Shown: piece by piece, positions 24,331-37,799 of the stretch
Layout of the letters: every line of letters starts with the position of its first letter
Numbering within the stretch: the first letter of the stretch is position 1
Origin: Onchocerca volvulus
Lineage: Eukaryota; Nematoda; Chromadorea; Rhabditida; Onchocercidae
DNA length: 64,000 bases
Assembly (NCBI GenBank): GCA_000499405.2
Contig: HG738137.1
Location: forward strand, 21,476,603-21,540,602
Reading direction: 5' to 3'
Translations under genes and position numbers: made by a program
Notes under the pieces: generated by a model
What the model saw: only the letters and a program-made list of their open reading frames with translations
The model's database searches: none
Told to the model about the DNA's origin: nothing

Positions 24331-27300
24331 ATGGATCGACGTTTCCCAGAATGTATAGTATTTTTGTTCCTACTTTTCTTTTCGGTAACGTATAGTACTC
24401 TTTCAAAATCAGATCGGAAAGAGAAATCGAAAAAATTTGGTGAAACGGAACAAAGACAAAAGGAGAGGAGCGACATTACGAAGCAATCACAAGTAACTTT
24501 TCTTATTTGAATTTCCATTACCTTTCAGAAAGAAGCTTAGAACTGTTAGTATTTTGTTCTTCTGTTTGATATATATGTTCTAAAGTTTCACATTTTTTAT
24601 TTCATCTTTGCACTTAAAAATTTTAAAGAATTTTTAGAAATTTCAGCCTTCTATCAAAATAATTTAACTGTTGCAATGCATTGAATGTATTATTCGAATA
24701 AAAATAATCATTTCTCTAAATTATTGGTTTGCTTCTTATTTTAGCACATCGAGAATAAAGTGACTGTTGCAAATATACTTGACGACCATCATAAGTTGTG
24801 CGCGGAGGAGAAGAAATTCAACCATCCTGTGTTGGCATATGTTACTCCGGTAACTTTTAGTTTTAAATTATTTCGATTTGCAGGGATCCGATCGTCTTAT
24901 AGGTCTTTGAAGTTTGAGCATTGAATTCCGGAAATTTTGTATAAATTTAATATATATTTTTTATAGCTCTGTCATAAATTTTGCTTCACTAACATCCAAT
25001 GATTTTGTCAAAATAGATTTGCTGGATGATATTTAAAACATTTGGTGAAAGAATTTTCAAGCAGAATTTCTTTCATTTTTCATTTTTATTCCAGTCAAAA
25101 GCAAACGATTTTTTTTTTTTTAATTTCTTTATATGATTATTACTTTCTTATAAAGTTAAACTTTTGTAAATTCTATCAAATTTCCAAGATAATGGTTTTC
25201 TAAGAGAGAGGGTCATGGGAGGAGAAGCAGAGAAGTATGGAATTCATATTAGTTTACGAAACATTAAAGGAATAATAGGAAAAGACAGCATGGTTGTTAT
25301 GTGGACAAACTTCCTAGAATTTGTAGTGGAATAATGGTGGATATGACATTGCCAAATGGACTGCTCGAAAGTTCACTCACATCTCTCCTGTTTGGTTCCA
25401 GTTTAAGCCTGAAGTGAAACAACAAAAAACATGTACTATACTTGGAACTCACGATATGGATATACGTAAGTTGAACATTATTTTATGATATTTATTTAAG
25501 AAAGTAATGTTCTTTAGTGGACTAATATTGTGCCAAATAGTGAAATTTCTCGAAACCTTTTCGATTATTATTTCTTCAGATGTGTTCATTTTTTTCCTTA
25601 ATTTTTTATAGAAGAAAGGATGAAGTATTCAGTAATAACCATCTCTTTTAGGAATTATTAAATATTAATTGGTTTTTTATATACTATTAGATAAAATTTA
25701 TTTTAGAATGGTTAACTGATGTTCTTGCAAATAATTCAAAAATTAAATTTGTGCCACGTCTAATCATCGATGGATCAGCATCTGAAAATATTGGACAATT
25801 TTTATTTGATGAACGATGGCAAACAGAATGTGCTCAACTAGTTATCAATTTCATAAAAGTTGCAATTTTAGCCAATTAAGTATATTATATCTCCCATTAC
25901 GTACAGTATTTAAATATTTAAGTTAATTTTTTGATATTTAGAATAGTTTTGTAAAATTTCTATAATTTGATAGAGAAAATCAAGTCATAGTTATTGGTGG
26001 TATTATCTTTCTGCGAAAAGATTTTTATATTTTCATAGTATGAAAATATAGAACAGTTGTGGTATTAAAGTGTAAGAAGTAAAAACTTCTTGTATTTATT
26101 ACAAATGCTCTCACCTATGATGTGGAGCTCTATCCTCCAATGAATGCATGTTAGTAGGCCATTAGCCTTTTAAAAATAATCTTAACTGAAAAAATTCCAG
26201 AGAAATAAGATGCATGGAGCAGTGATAGAACTGTGGCTTCAGGTTTTGTCATTGGTTCAAGTAGGAGTTAAAGAGTGAGTAAGTTTTCTTTTATTTACCG
26301 ATATTTCTGCTATTAATTGTAAAATTGAAAGTGACATCAAAGCATTATATAGGAAATGAATAATAAATTTTGCTCATCTTCAATATTTTGCTATGCAAAT
26401 AATTATTTGAAATTGAATTTTTAAGGAGAATGGATTTCAATAATTTTTTGTTTTTTGTCATTAAAATCTGTAATTCTTAAACTTATATTGTTTTTGCCAT
26501 TTTTTTGTCAGTTATATATTGTAATAAATTGTAAGACTTGAATTTGAAATAAATCATATAAACGGGTTATATTTGAAGTAATTCATAATATACGTAAATA
26601 AGGGCATTACAGGGAATTGATCGAATTGATTGCACACTGGGCAGAACTTTTTCATCAGGCTGATCTTGAAATTATTGTTCCTCTTCCTGCACCTCTTAGT
26701 GACAAGTTTGTTCTGTTTTATATTTCTCAAACTGTTCAATTTGACGCGTATCTTTTTATTATTATTAAAAGACTTTGCTAAAGCACTCATGACTTATTTT
26801 CAAACTTGTTCAAAGTTAGTCATATGAATAAGAACTGTATTTGTTCGATAATTTGATGACGTTATTTGTATCAGAGGGGTTGTAAAATCTTTCATATAAC
26901 GAGATAGTCGTTAATATGGCTAACTTTTAAATATTTTTCTTGTTCAGATACTGATATCGAATTTTAATCGTCATTTTAATCCTTTACTGGAGAGTCGCAG
27001 ATCCTTCAGAATCTTTTATTGATTATTTTAGAATTAAAAGCGTGAGGATATCTTTTCAGGAATAGACCAACTGGATTTGTATTGAAGACTGAATTAGCGA
27101 GAATAATAAATTATGTCGATTATGTCAATGTGATGACATATGACTACAGTTCTGATTAGTAAGTTTAAAAGAAAATTATTTTGTTAAATAGTTAATTTAA
27201 AAGTGAATCTATATTTGGGAAGTTGTTGTTGAATTTCATAAAAAATTTAAGGAAATGCCTCGGATGAAATGTCTTGAGCTTTTAGATATAAGATCATCTA

Positions 27301-28696
27301 AGTTCAACTCGATAAATTTGCAGTCTGTTCTGGAATAATTTTCTTTTCTCTATGTTTAATCATTATCCAATTCCCATTTCTGTTATGTGTTGAATTGAAT
27401 TTTTGATATTTCATTTTTGCTATTACTTTCTGGCAGTCATAACAGATTGCCAGTCTAATCAAAATACCATAGATAGATTCTGAAATACAATATAATGAAA
27501 AGCGTATTGAAAATATATTATACTTGGATAAGAAATTGGGATTTAATGTGCACTTATTTAAATAGTACTAATTCATTTGATTTCTAACTATTGTTGTTGA
27601 CCGTATCATTTTAAAGCTTGTATTCCCTTTTCTTGAAAATCAAAAGATGTATAGAAAATATTAAATTTAATGTTTCAGTTTCATTGGAGTGTCGCCAGTT
27701 GAATGGATTCAGCATAATTTGGAATATATTTTATCGGAATCCTCGATTAATTCATCTAAACTCCTCATGGGGCTCAATTTTTATGGCTATGCTTCACAAC
27801 AGGCTACAATGAAAGCTGTTATTGGTAAAGAGTGAGTTTTAAAATTTTTTAGTTTACTTCGAAATATAATTTCGAATTTTATCTTGAATGCTGTTAAAGC
27901 TTGTAACACTCGAATGTATATATTGGTGTTTTAGCACTTTTTATCATCATTGAGTATTTGTATTTTGCCAGAAAATGATTATCCTGAAACTTTTCTCGAA
28001 GATTGCTAGTTAGTCAAAAAATGACAGTAATTCCAACTTTATTTCAGCTTTATAAAATATTTAGCAGCAGAATCAGGAGTGTTATTTTGGAATTCCATAA
28101 CAAAAGAACATTTCCTCAAAATAAAGTACTGTTTGTTTCGTTCTTTGATAATACACGCATACTTTAGTTTTGGACTGTAAAATTCATTTGGATGAGTTTA
28201 AGCTTCTGAATATTGAAAATTTTCAGACATATTTTTGATAGGCCTAATTGAATACTCTTCCGTAAATTAAATTTTCAATTTTTACGATCATCGGGAATAT
28301 TACATGATAGCATAGGTATTGTTAATCCTCTACTGAAACTATATTTTCCATGTTTAATAACTATTCAGTGTCATAAAATGGTTTTTAGAAATCTTAGCTA
28401 TCGTTCTAAACCATCAGTGGAGACAAGTAAAAAAAAAAAAAAAAAAAAAAATTGAAAGTTGCTGCAGTTACCTTGTTTATTTTCTTAAATAAAATGATTT
28501 AATTAGATTGAATAATTATTATTCGAATAGAAATATCAATTTATGGGACTGCTCTATTTTCAGAGACGAAGATTTTTGTGTTTATCCAACTTTGGCATCT
28601 TTGCAAATTAGGCTCGATCTCGCCGATCATTTCAATATTGGAATAGGTATTTGGGAACTCGGACAAGGCCTTAATTATTTCACATGTTTATTTTAA
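24331..28696 (+). CDS. CHID1: Chitinase domain-containing protein 1 (CHID1) homologue
   Basis: Secretory/lysosomal protein with a glycoside hydrolase 18 fold; the human relative binds stabilin-1 and saccharides and is not a classical chitinase. Ten exons: 24331-24492, 24745-24849, 25327-25465, 25707-25858, 26201-26274, 26613-26705, 27060-27158, 27679-27831, 28048-28125, 28564-28696. All GT-AG, all phases join, 1188 nt, 395 residues (human 393). Residues 1-23 form a signal peptide ([15 protein letters not shown]). Matching family blocks: [78 protein letters not shown]. The barrel-strand-4 motif reads MHGAVIELW (exon 26201-26274), where active GH18 enzymes have DGxDxDxE; human CHID1 is also degenerate here. 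Donor after exon 4 (AAA/GTTGCA) is weak. Catalysis is therefore unlikely. Confidence 0.95.
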
Positions 28697-30287
28697 TCCT
28701 TTGTACACATTTGGTATTTACTATATTTCATCTTTTGACAAAATTCTTTATCTTCAGTTGAATTATATAGCATATTTTGGAGTATAGTATGATGCATTAT
28801 TGAAACTGTTATGGTAGAATGTGTCTAATGTGTTTCAGTTCATATATGGGAAAAAAAAGGGGAGGAGAAAAGGGATTTTACAAATCAAGAAGATATCTTA
28901 TTCCTTATCACCTGTAATTTCGGATTTAGAACACTGGATCTCAGTCACATTCCCAAGCTTATAATTCATTTTCTTAATAATTTTTAGAAACAGGTGTTAT
29001 TTCTTAATTGCTATCTTTATCATGATTAGTAACAACAATAACGCAATCATTGTTATTTAAAGTATCATTATTGTTGCTCTGGTAATCAACAGTATTATTT
29101 TATGGCCAGATATGCTTATGCAAAACTTGAACGTGTTTGTTTCACATAAAATACTTGATGTATAGTTATGCATAGTATGCAGGCTCATTGTGATAATTAT
29201 TAGAATTGCATCGTACTCGCACATTTTATGGTATCTGAAATGTTTGTAATGTCTTTATTAATTGATGTGACAGCATCATTCGTAGAGTACTTTCTATAAA
29301 TTTAGATTGTAACATAAGTGAAATACGATGATGTATCGAAATAATTAATTTGCTAGAAAGAATAAACTCAGTCTCGTTCCATTTATAAAAGCTCAGATGA
29401 TAGTGACTATGTTAAAAGAATATTTTCACTTCATGTAAGCAAAAGACAAGAAGCTAGTTTCAATAATCTATGTAGTTTCGGTTTTTCTTTTAGAGAACGG
29501 AATATATCCAAGGAGAGTACTTCTACATATTCGAAATATATATATATATAAAGAAAGATTGGGGACAATATACCATATCCACATTTTCATCTTTTCCAAC
29601 TTCTTGTTATATTTTGCAAACATTAGTAATGGGACCTTAAATTTAAATTAAATTTTGATCAGAGAAACTCTTTGAAGAAGAAAAAGAAGCAAATATGCGA
29701 GGATATGAGTGTCATTTTTAGTATTTCTTCATTTTTAATAGATATCATACAAAGTTCTATGGTGTTTGTGTCCTCCCTTTTCCCTTTTGTAAGAAGTCGA
29801 TCGAGACCAGAGACTATGGCTAGCAAGCAGCTTGGTAATAAGAAAAGCATTTTAGAGATCGCTGTTATTTTCTAATTGTATCATTTATTCTTTTTGACCG
29901 CCGAAGAATTTTTATTTCAGTCAGCTCTTCTTTTTGAGAAGAAACACATATACGGTAAAAGAAGAAATAGAATGTTGTTCTTGCTTGATTGCTTTTGTAT
30001 ATTCCGTCTTTCTGAGTCTCGAATTCCTTGATTTTCTCATGGTTACTATTATTGTTATTATTATTATTATTCTTACACTATATTCTAGCCAATATCAAAA
30101 TGTTAGGCTGCTTTTTATCATTGAATTTCATATTAACTTTAGGCCAGAATGATAAATAAATACACACAAACATACTCACATTTATAAATAAATAGACGTA
30201 GACGAACAGATAAGCACATATATTTCAGGAAAAATGAGAGATGAAAGGATAGAAATTTATGATTGTTTTGTCAAAATTCTGGAATTA
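28697..30287. other. 3' flank of CHID1 and spacer
   Basis: AT-rich. Contains an A-rich GGGAGGAG patch at 28850-28875, a short AT run near 29539-29552 and an (ATT)n run at about 30050-30073. Overlapping opposite-strand frames at 29659-29875 look like chance. The polyadenylation site of the CHID1-like gene was not pinned down. Confidence 0.5.
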
Positions 30288-30560
30288 TTAGGAGTGCGGT
30301 TTGAAGTTAGATATAGAAATTTCTAGAAGTCCGGTTATGACTTCGTTATCGATGTCTTTTGTAGGAAAATGATTGGCAATAGGAACCTGAAAATTGTTTC
30401 CTTCCTTCTCTTGAAAATTGACTGCCTGGTAGCTTGCTGATGAATGATTCATTCCAGAAATTCTTCTTTTCTCCCACAATTCTTGATTCGATTCGAATCG
30501 TACACATTTTGGGAAATATCGATGAGTAGCATGAAAAAGTTCAATTTCATTTATGAATCC
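30288..30560 (-). CDS. Exon-like terminal segment, function unknown
   Basis: On the minus strand, an acceptor (GTACTTTAG) is followed by a frame open for 90 codons to TAA. It reads IELFHATHRYFPKCVRFESN, then QELWEKRRISGMNHSSASY, and ends ISISNFKPHS. The composition is charged and balanced, unlike chance frames in AT-rich DNA, and local GC is raised. It would be the last exon of a leftward gene with exons upstream (higher coordinates); candidates near 34.1 and 34.5 kb are listed separately. A second acceptor (ATTTTCAG) inside offers a shorter version beginning VPIANHF. I recognise no domain. Confidence 0.35.
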   Translation of the reverse strand, partial: GFINEIELFHATHRYFPKCVRFESNQELWEKRRISGMNHSSASYQAVNFQEKEGNNFQVPIANHFPTKDIDNEVITGLLEISISNFKPHS

Positions 30561-33500
30561 CTAAAGTACAGCGAAGATTGAATTCCATACAATCATAAAT
30601 ATAGCGAAAAGAAAAACGATTTCTATAATATTGTGCTTCAGCTGACGAATTAATTTGCAACATTGCTACGGGATTCGCAAAAATTTGATTTCAAAATAAT
30701 GTTAGATTTATTCTAACTATTCCATACTTGAGAAATTTTAAAGATGAGATCAACGGAAGGAATGCGCTCTTGATTCTGAGTTTTCAAATGCAAGGGCTTT
30801 TTGATGTCGTTTATTGGTATCTTTACCGGTTTTTTGAATTCCTTTGAATAGATTTTTAAGCACTTTAGTAAGTGACTAAAATGCTTAATTACAGGCTTTA
30901 TGCTCTAGGCATTTATAATGTATCTTTAGGTTTTGCATGATGAGAAAAATGGGACAACTAATATTTGAAATATAGGATATCCCATAGGATTCAAGCTGAA
31001 TATTTCATTGTAGCAAGTGAGCTCATGCTAAAGACAAAATATTCCTGATATCCTGTCGATATCAAAGAAAAAGCTGTAAGAATTCTTCAGGAAACAATGG
31101 GAAGTTATAAATGAAATAACAGATATGCAAACGTAGTTGATCATCAACGCTTAATAGAAATATAATGCAGAAATATCATAAATTCAGTCAGAAATAAATT
31201 AGTTTGCATATTCGTATCTGATAGAATGATTCTTTCAAAATCGATCAGCAGAATTTAAAAGCGATGGTAATTATATTTAATATCCGTCTGTCTATTGTCC
31301 GCTACATACAATCTGAAGGTGTACGGTTGACTGGATGGTGATCAGCTTCCGTATATCAGCCTGATTGAATAGTAATCAGCCTTCTTGAATCAATCTGATT
31401 CGATATTTGTGATCAGCTTTCGAATCAGTCTGCCGAAGCTATCCATGTACATGATACATTATGTTATACGTAATTAAGTTAAATATAGTTGTTTGCTTTC
31501 ATAACATCAATCTCTTTACCAATTTCCATTTGAAATCTGAAATTGGATCTGAAATCTTCACTTTTGGCAACTTTTTTTTAGTTTTAGTTTCATTTTTTAA
31601 TTTTTCTATTTTTTTCCTTTATTTTAATTTTTTTGTTCAGCGATGTTAAAAAGATGACTTTATCGAGTTTTAGAAGTACTTCATGACGAGCAAAGAGTGG
31701 CAAGAGGAACATAAAAAGCTAATTAACAGGATTATCATTTGGATTTCGTATACAGGAAGACGATGAATGCTGTGCTGGCTGTTATTGTTGACGATTAAGG
31801 AGAAAATCGAGTTTTGACTTGGATCTTAAAGCGAAAGCAATCTCCTCTTGTTGGGGTGGGAGATTGCGGAAATTTCCTAGCAGCCCATCCTATCCACAAT
31901 ATCATCATCAATAATAAAAGCTAGATAGCTGAGTTGGATACGGTAAGTAGAACTTAAACCAGGCGCACATTGTAGTCTTCTAGGCTTACCCTTAGCTAAT
32001 TAAGTCGTGAACCAGATTTCCGGAGACTGCTTTTAATAGATTTCATTTCTTGAGTCAGCATCTTATTAGTGTTTGCTTCTCATCACAAACAGAGTTCAGC
32101 TTCACCGATGATATTGGTTTACTAATCGATCGAACGAAGCTCTCTTGACCAAACCTTCTTCCTTTGAAGTATTCATCTTCCCTTTTTAAACTAACTGAGC
32201 AATGAAGAAACCATGACGATGAAGCTATTCTTTTCTTTAGCCTTAACTTTCAATTCTCCGGCGCTTAATGCAAATCGTTTATATTCTCGATTGAGAAAGC
32301 AATCAAGCAAAGCTTCTTCCTGAGCTTACCAAAGCTCAGGGCATTTAGGCATGCATACATGTGTATCATAGCGATATGCAGATTTAATCCTCGAGCATCT
32401 TTAAAGACAACTAAAATTTTCCAAAACATTTGAGACATATCTTTGTCTCATCTCCTTAGTTTCACTTCACAAAAATCTACAAAGACATTCCCTCAAAGCA
32501 TTTTTGTGGATGTCTTTCAAATTATAATACATGTTGTATTCAAGATGACATGTATATAATAATAACGTTGCAACAGGTGGAAAGAAATCCTAAAAACTTT
32601 GGCAATTTTCAGTTATGTGAACATCCAGCATTCCCATCTTGAAAAGCAACTTAGCTTTCAAAATGGCGAGTGAATTGTTTTTAACTGTTCAATTTTAATC
32701 TATTTTGCATAGTCTCATTCTGATTATTACTCGCATACTGAATGCCTTCTTCATCTTATATGAAGCAATTTGTTCTTTTTTTTTTTTTTTTTTAATTAAA
32801 AACTTTAATTAAAACCAATGTTCCTTAATCATCAGCAATATCAACAGCTTTCTTTAAGTGATAAGATGCGGTAAAAAATGAAGAGAAATAATTCGTTTTA
32901 GTGTTAACTGATAATTATCCAATTTATTTAGACGCTTTTATTTTCACCACTTGAAAATTATGGCTCGAAGGAATAAAATTTATCCAGTATCACCATATTT
33001 GAATTTAAGAAAAAATTTAAGCGATAAAAAAAGATACTCAGTTATTCCAACATTTACTAACTAATCAATGGCTCATCGAGGTGATTAGTCAAAATTTTGT
33101 TGTGCGAATCGATTAAAGATTATTTTTAATAATTTCTCTTTTCAACTAAATTCAGATTATTTCTAATCAAATCATTATTTTATTTTTCATAAATTAAATT
33201 TGCTTCACTCGTTTTTGAAAATAATAAATAATATACTAATATTTAAAAAGTTTTATTTTCGCTTCAAAAATGATGATAAATGAAAAATTGATCCATTGCT
33301 ATTGACCAGAAATATAACATTGATTGCAATGAGGGTTACATGTGTAAATATTTGTCTTTATTTGCTTTCTAAAAATGAATAAGACACCAGGATTAGAATT
33401 CTTCTTAGACTTTTGGAAGTTAATTTGGCATTTAAAAATAGGGGAATTTTTAAAAAGTAGATTTTTTCGAATGCAAAAAAATTGGAGAATTATATCAAAT

Positions 33501-34075
33501 ACGTTTATACTGAAAACTAATTTAATTTCTAATTCAACTGATTCTCTTAGCAAAATCATTCACATAAACAAATAATTGATGAGGATTTTTTCCTGCTATA
33601 TAGCAATGAAAATTCATTATAATAAGAACAGATAGTTCCTTTATCTTATCATAAACTTACGAATTTTGAATATAATTACTCTCCATTCAGAAATCATAAC
33701 GTCTTTCTCCTATCGCAGTCGTAGAGATATTTTTCTAAGGATTTGCTCAGACTTACTTTTCCAGAATTGCTATCTTCCTTGTTTTTAAGACAGAAAAATT
33801 TTCAGCAGCAAAAAGATATTGCAAGCAATTCTCCTTAACATTCATTATTTGGGCTTAGGATTTGTGAGAGTATTGTAGAATTAAAATACACGTAACTTTG
33901 CACTTCTCTCTATCTTCAAATGCTACCATATTTTACTTTTCAATTCTTCCTTCTCTGCCCTTTCCCCTTTCCATCCTTCTCCAGTTGAAATTTCAATCTA
34001 TCTGGATTTTTACAAATGACTGCCACTTAGCAGTTCAATCTCGTCTCCCCTTCTCCGCCTTTCACTTTCTCTTAC
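30561..34075. other. Spacer or introns, repeats, no clear gene
   Basis: Mostly AT-rich, with a GC-richer part at 31.7-32.4 kb. In that part a minus-strand ATG opens MNTSKEEGLVKRASFDRL and runs to a GTGAAG donor-like site, but I could not connect it. A 19-base T run lies at about 32776-32794. If 30288-30560 is a real last exon, this stretch would be intronic to that gene. Confidence 0.35.
31338..31437. repeat. Degenerate three-copy repeat (GATCAGCTT-based)
   Basis: Three diverged copies of a 30-37 bp unit, each beginning GT(G/A)ATCAGC(T/C)TT and containing a second ATCAG/CTGATT element. Visible by eye but much eroded. Confidence 0.6.
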
Positions 34076-34132
34076 ATTTGCTTTTAGAAGGTGAAAAGAA
34101 TTGTAACCGGTTTCCATACTCCACCAATCAAT
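34076..34132 (-). CDS. Candidate internal exon, function unknown
   Basis: Minus strand: acceptor TTGTCTCAG, then 57 bases open in phase 0 (IDWWSMETGYNSFHLLKAN), then donor GTAAGAG. It joins in phase to the candidate exon 34488-34598. Too short to be proven by its frame alone. Confidence 0.25.
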
Positions 34133-34487
34133 CTGAGACAAGACAACAGCTTATCATTATCATCGTCATCATTGCTTAAGCCATGAAAGTTTCTGTTGCG
34201 CTTAAGAGCTGATGTCTCAGCGCTAAATTGTGCTCATGAAAGTGGAAGATATTTGGAGAAATTTTGTGACCTCTTTTCTTCCGAACGATTTTATCTATTT
34301 CTTTTCTACTTTGGTCCTCAACTGATCTTCTCCATGTAGACAGAAAGCTTATTTAATAATTCTACATCTTAGTATGTGTGTATCACACAGGTTACAGCAT
34401 GTAATCAGCTATTCCTTAGAAATCAGAAATCGCACATGAAAACTGGAAATCGACATATTAGTAGTAAGGAGGCAGCACTAAACTTAC

Positions 34488-34598
34488 CCTCAGAAGTGTT
34501 GGCATCGTGAAATTCTTTTCATTTTTAAATTTAAAGCACTGCAAAAGGGAAGCATATTCTTTCACCACGCTGCTTTCCACCTTCCCTTTAACCTGCAT
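34488..34598 (-). CDS. Candidate 5' coding exon, function unknown
   Basis: Minus strand: ATG at 34598 opens MQVKGKVESSVVKEYASLLQ followed by 17 more codons, then a strong donor, AGG/GTAAGT. The frame is open upstream for another 22 codons (to a TGA at 34665-34667), so the true start is uncertain. The codons are balanced and GC is raised. It ends in phase 0, as needed by 34076-34132. No homologous family comes to mind. Confidence 0.3.
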
Positions 34599-34679
34599 TT
34601 CAGAAATTGGATGAGAGGAGAAATGTCTGTGCAATGATACAACAACATCATCACTTAACGGGGATCAGAAAAGAGGAAG

Positions 34680-36900
34680 ACAGGTAATGATAATGACAGA
34701 TTCCAGGTTGTAAGCAATCATCTTGCCAATGTCACGATGATAAGAAGTGATTAAAGATCCAGGCCAATAAGTTCTACAGTCCTTTTATTTCACAATCATC
34801 ACAACGTTGATCATCCTTTTGGCAATATACATAACCATCGACATTACTTCACTTTATTTTCATCATTATTACTCCCATCAACAACTGATTACATTTTTTC
34901 CTGCATCAAATTCAACGATCATTGCAAAGAGAGCAAGTAGACAAGAAATAGTCTGTAGATTGATGCTTGCTAGAGGCTAAATTTTTAGAAAAAAGTGAAA
35001 TTTTAGCAGAGACCGGATGGACGAGTTTTCTTCCTCTGCATTCCACTCCGTTGCACAACTTCTTCCACTTTTCCTCTATTAAGGGTAGATTGAATCATGC
35101 CCTGAAGGTATCTAGCTCACGAGCTTCGCTAAAGAAGACGGCGTTGTCGCCGTTTGTGAATTACTCTTACCTTTCCATTCGCTACTTTCGCCTTCGATCT
35201 GTTTTTGTCACATTCGTCGTCTTTCAACATCTTTATTACTCAATTATTCTATCTTTTTAGGAAGCGCCAACAACAACAAATGTGTTACATAACGCTCTTT
35301 GCAACTCTTCTAGTTTTGTTCTTTCTTTTCATGTCTTAATTATTACTTCTCGATTTATCGATGAATAGAAACTCCTATTGCTCAAGAAAGATGGATATCT
35401 GAAGTTTGTTATCATTCCATCAAAAGCAAAATAAGCCATCAAATTACAAACATTCAGTTAATGGTTGGTTGGATGGATAGATGGATGGGTCGTTGCCCTT
35501 TTCTTCCGTTGCTTTCACCTAATTAATTAACACAGCATTTATGCAATGTTTACATGTGGAATGCTTTATATAGTGGATGGAGCATTTAAACTGATAGATG
35601 GATAATTATAATTCAGAAGTAGAAAATACCGCTGTTTGCTATCATTGCTTCTTCGATTGCCTGTGATTGCGCAGAAGTTCTCAATATTTTGAATTTGCCA
35701 ATCTTTTAAGATATTCTATCCATAAGCTTCACTTCTGTGCCATTCTCAACTTCAACAATACTAGTTATTATGTTATTACTTGAAATAGTCAACAGTTTTC
35801 TTTGAATCATCACACTTCCTTTCGATTCATAATTAATATCAGATTATCGTCCAAACAGGAACTCAGAGAGGATAATTTGCTCGAATATATATGTGGAGTG
35901 ACACCATCTCTTAGATAAACTGCATATGATTTATTTTCAAGGAATAATACCAAGTGTCAAGTCAAGCCTAGTAAAATTTCGGATTTTCTGAATTTCTAAA
36001 TTTATTCTAAGGTTTTTTCTGTCGAATTATCAAGATATTTTGATCATTTTCTGCATTGTGATAACTTTCCTGCGGAGTCAACTTTTTTTTACTGATCAAG
36101 AAATGAAAATTTTATGACAAAGCGATTCATTCGTTCAGTATCTATCATCACTTTCGTAATTTTTCCTAACTCTTTTTGCCTTGATGGCTTCTTCTCATTT
36201 TCAATTCCTTGCTCTAGAATCTTTGAAAAAAATCAGTTCAAACTTATAATATATGGTCTTTTGTTTGAGATCTTGAATTTATAACGCTTAGGTTAATTAT
36301 CCTCATTCATCAATATCAGTTTTCTCACTATTTTTTCAAATTTGTTTAAATGAAAGTAACAGAATAAGTAAGATATACGCATAGACAATATTTGATTTTT
36401 AAATTTATAATTTAAAAATAAAATGAAGGAAACAAAAATTCTTTATTTCGTAAATACATGCAGCTATTGCATCTCTTCAAATTCGTCATGAAAATAGTTG
36501 TTGAAATTTCGTGATGACAACATTTTGATTATGAGAAAACAGATGAGACAAGTATTCCACAAATATCAATCAACAGTAATACTGTACGATGTATTAACCA
36601 GTTGAATTTAAAAGAGTAATATACAAGCGATTATAATTCGAGACTGTCTAAATAGCTATGCACCGATTTCTAAAGCAGATGATTTGTGATTTAGTGAAGA
36701 AATTGTGCGATTGTGTCTAAGAAATCATATTATTACAATTAAATTAATAAGTATGTTAATTTGAGCAGCTTTATCTAAAGTAACTGAAGTGGATAGCAGA
36801 GACAATATAATACTGCTTTTAATATATAATTATCAGATTGTTGTTTAATGACGGCGCTTAATGAGGATTAGCCTATTTCTGGGACAATTTCTAGGATCTC
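34680..36900. other. Intergenic, no gene recognised
   Basis: AT-rich with scattered TGGATGGA-type bits (35465-35490). The frame at plus 34967-35260 is 97 codons but has no supporting borders and ends in a hydrophobic low-complexity tail, so I leave it out. Confidence 0.5.
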
Positions 36901-37124
36901 AACATTTGAATCATTTCTGTTGAATGAACGATTTGCATTTTCCGGAAATATCTCGGGACAGCTTGGACAAAGCATGTATGCACACGATGATCAGTGGTAG
37001 CAAGCAGTCCTACTACAATCAACTGTTTACTTTTGGAGGAGCTTTTCAGGCGTCGGCATTGCTCTCGACACAACTTTTTGTCCATATCAGCATCAATAAC
37101 TGCTTTTCTTCCCCTGAACTAATA

Positions 37125-37236
37125 TATTCATCGCCATCATCATCATTATCATCATCGAGCACACACACATACACTGGAACATGACATTCATCCGTACACA
37201 TGCACAGACATGCACACACACACACATACACATACA
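37125..37236. repeat. (ATC)n and (CA)n microsatellite cluster
   Basis: CATCATCATCATT-type repeats at about 37132-37158 followed by ACACAC runs at about 37160-37236. These inflate overlapping open frames on both strands. Confidence 0.85.
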
Positions 37237-37412
37237 TGTATAGATTCAATTCACTCATTCGTAATCAATATGCCCAAAACAAGGGTGGAGTTCTGAATTT
37301 CGGGGATTTATAGCAAAGAGAGTAGGAAGAGGGAATCAGGGGCGGAGGAAGAATTAAAAATGCAACAAATTCCACACCACCAATATGTTGAGCTCTCTCC
37401 ATAGTTTAATTT

Positions 37413-37643
37413 ATGATCGCTAAGCTGCTTGTTACTTCTATTTCAATGCTGCTGCTACTGATGATGATAATGCAGGTGCAGACAGATTCAGTAGCTGCAC
37501 AAAGCAACACGGATATTCCGGAAAATCAGGGATTATCGTTGCTGTGGTGTTGTTGTTGGTGGTGGTGGTATTGGTGTTATTGCTACTATAATACTATCAT
37601 CATCACTGTTATTGCACATATTGTCTTTTCCAAGGTATCCTAA
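37413..37643 (+). CDS. Possible secreted peptide, first exon only
   Basis: ATG opens MIAKLLVTSISMLLLLMMIM followed by QVQTDSVAAQ, a near-ideal signal peptide with a plausible cleavage site after VAA, then SNTDIPENQG. The frame continues into a TGT/TGG/TAT simple repeat, which is unlikely to be coding, so a donor is expected before or within it. An acceptor-like CTCTCCATAG lies 8 bases before the ATG. A possible second exon near 37680-37850 has several frames and cannot be settled. The hydrophobic stretch partly reflects CTG/ATG repeats, so it may be chance. Confidence 0.25.
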   Translation: MIAKLLVTSISMLLLLMMIMQVQTDSVAAQSNTDIPENQGLSLLWCCCWWWWYWCYCYYNTIIITVIAHIVFSKVS

Positions 37644-37799
37644 AATATTCCTCTGTACCGTAATTGTCTTTCCAAACTTCATAGGCATGCTACTATTGAC
37701 AGGCTTCAAAGCTCAATTATCTCATAAATCTTGCCACAGAATCGGTGCTGCTCAAAGCTATGAAAATTTCATTTCCTTTGTTTTCCAACAATTGTTTAA

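Noticed and set aside
36891..37258. Overlapping frames near the CA/ATC microsatellites
   Set aside because: They are produced by simple repeats reading open in several frames.
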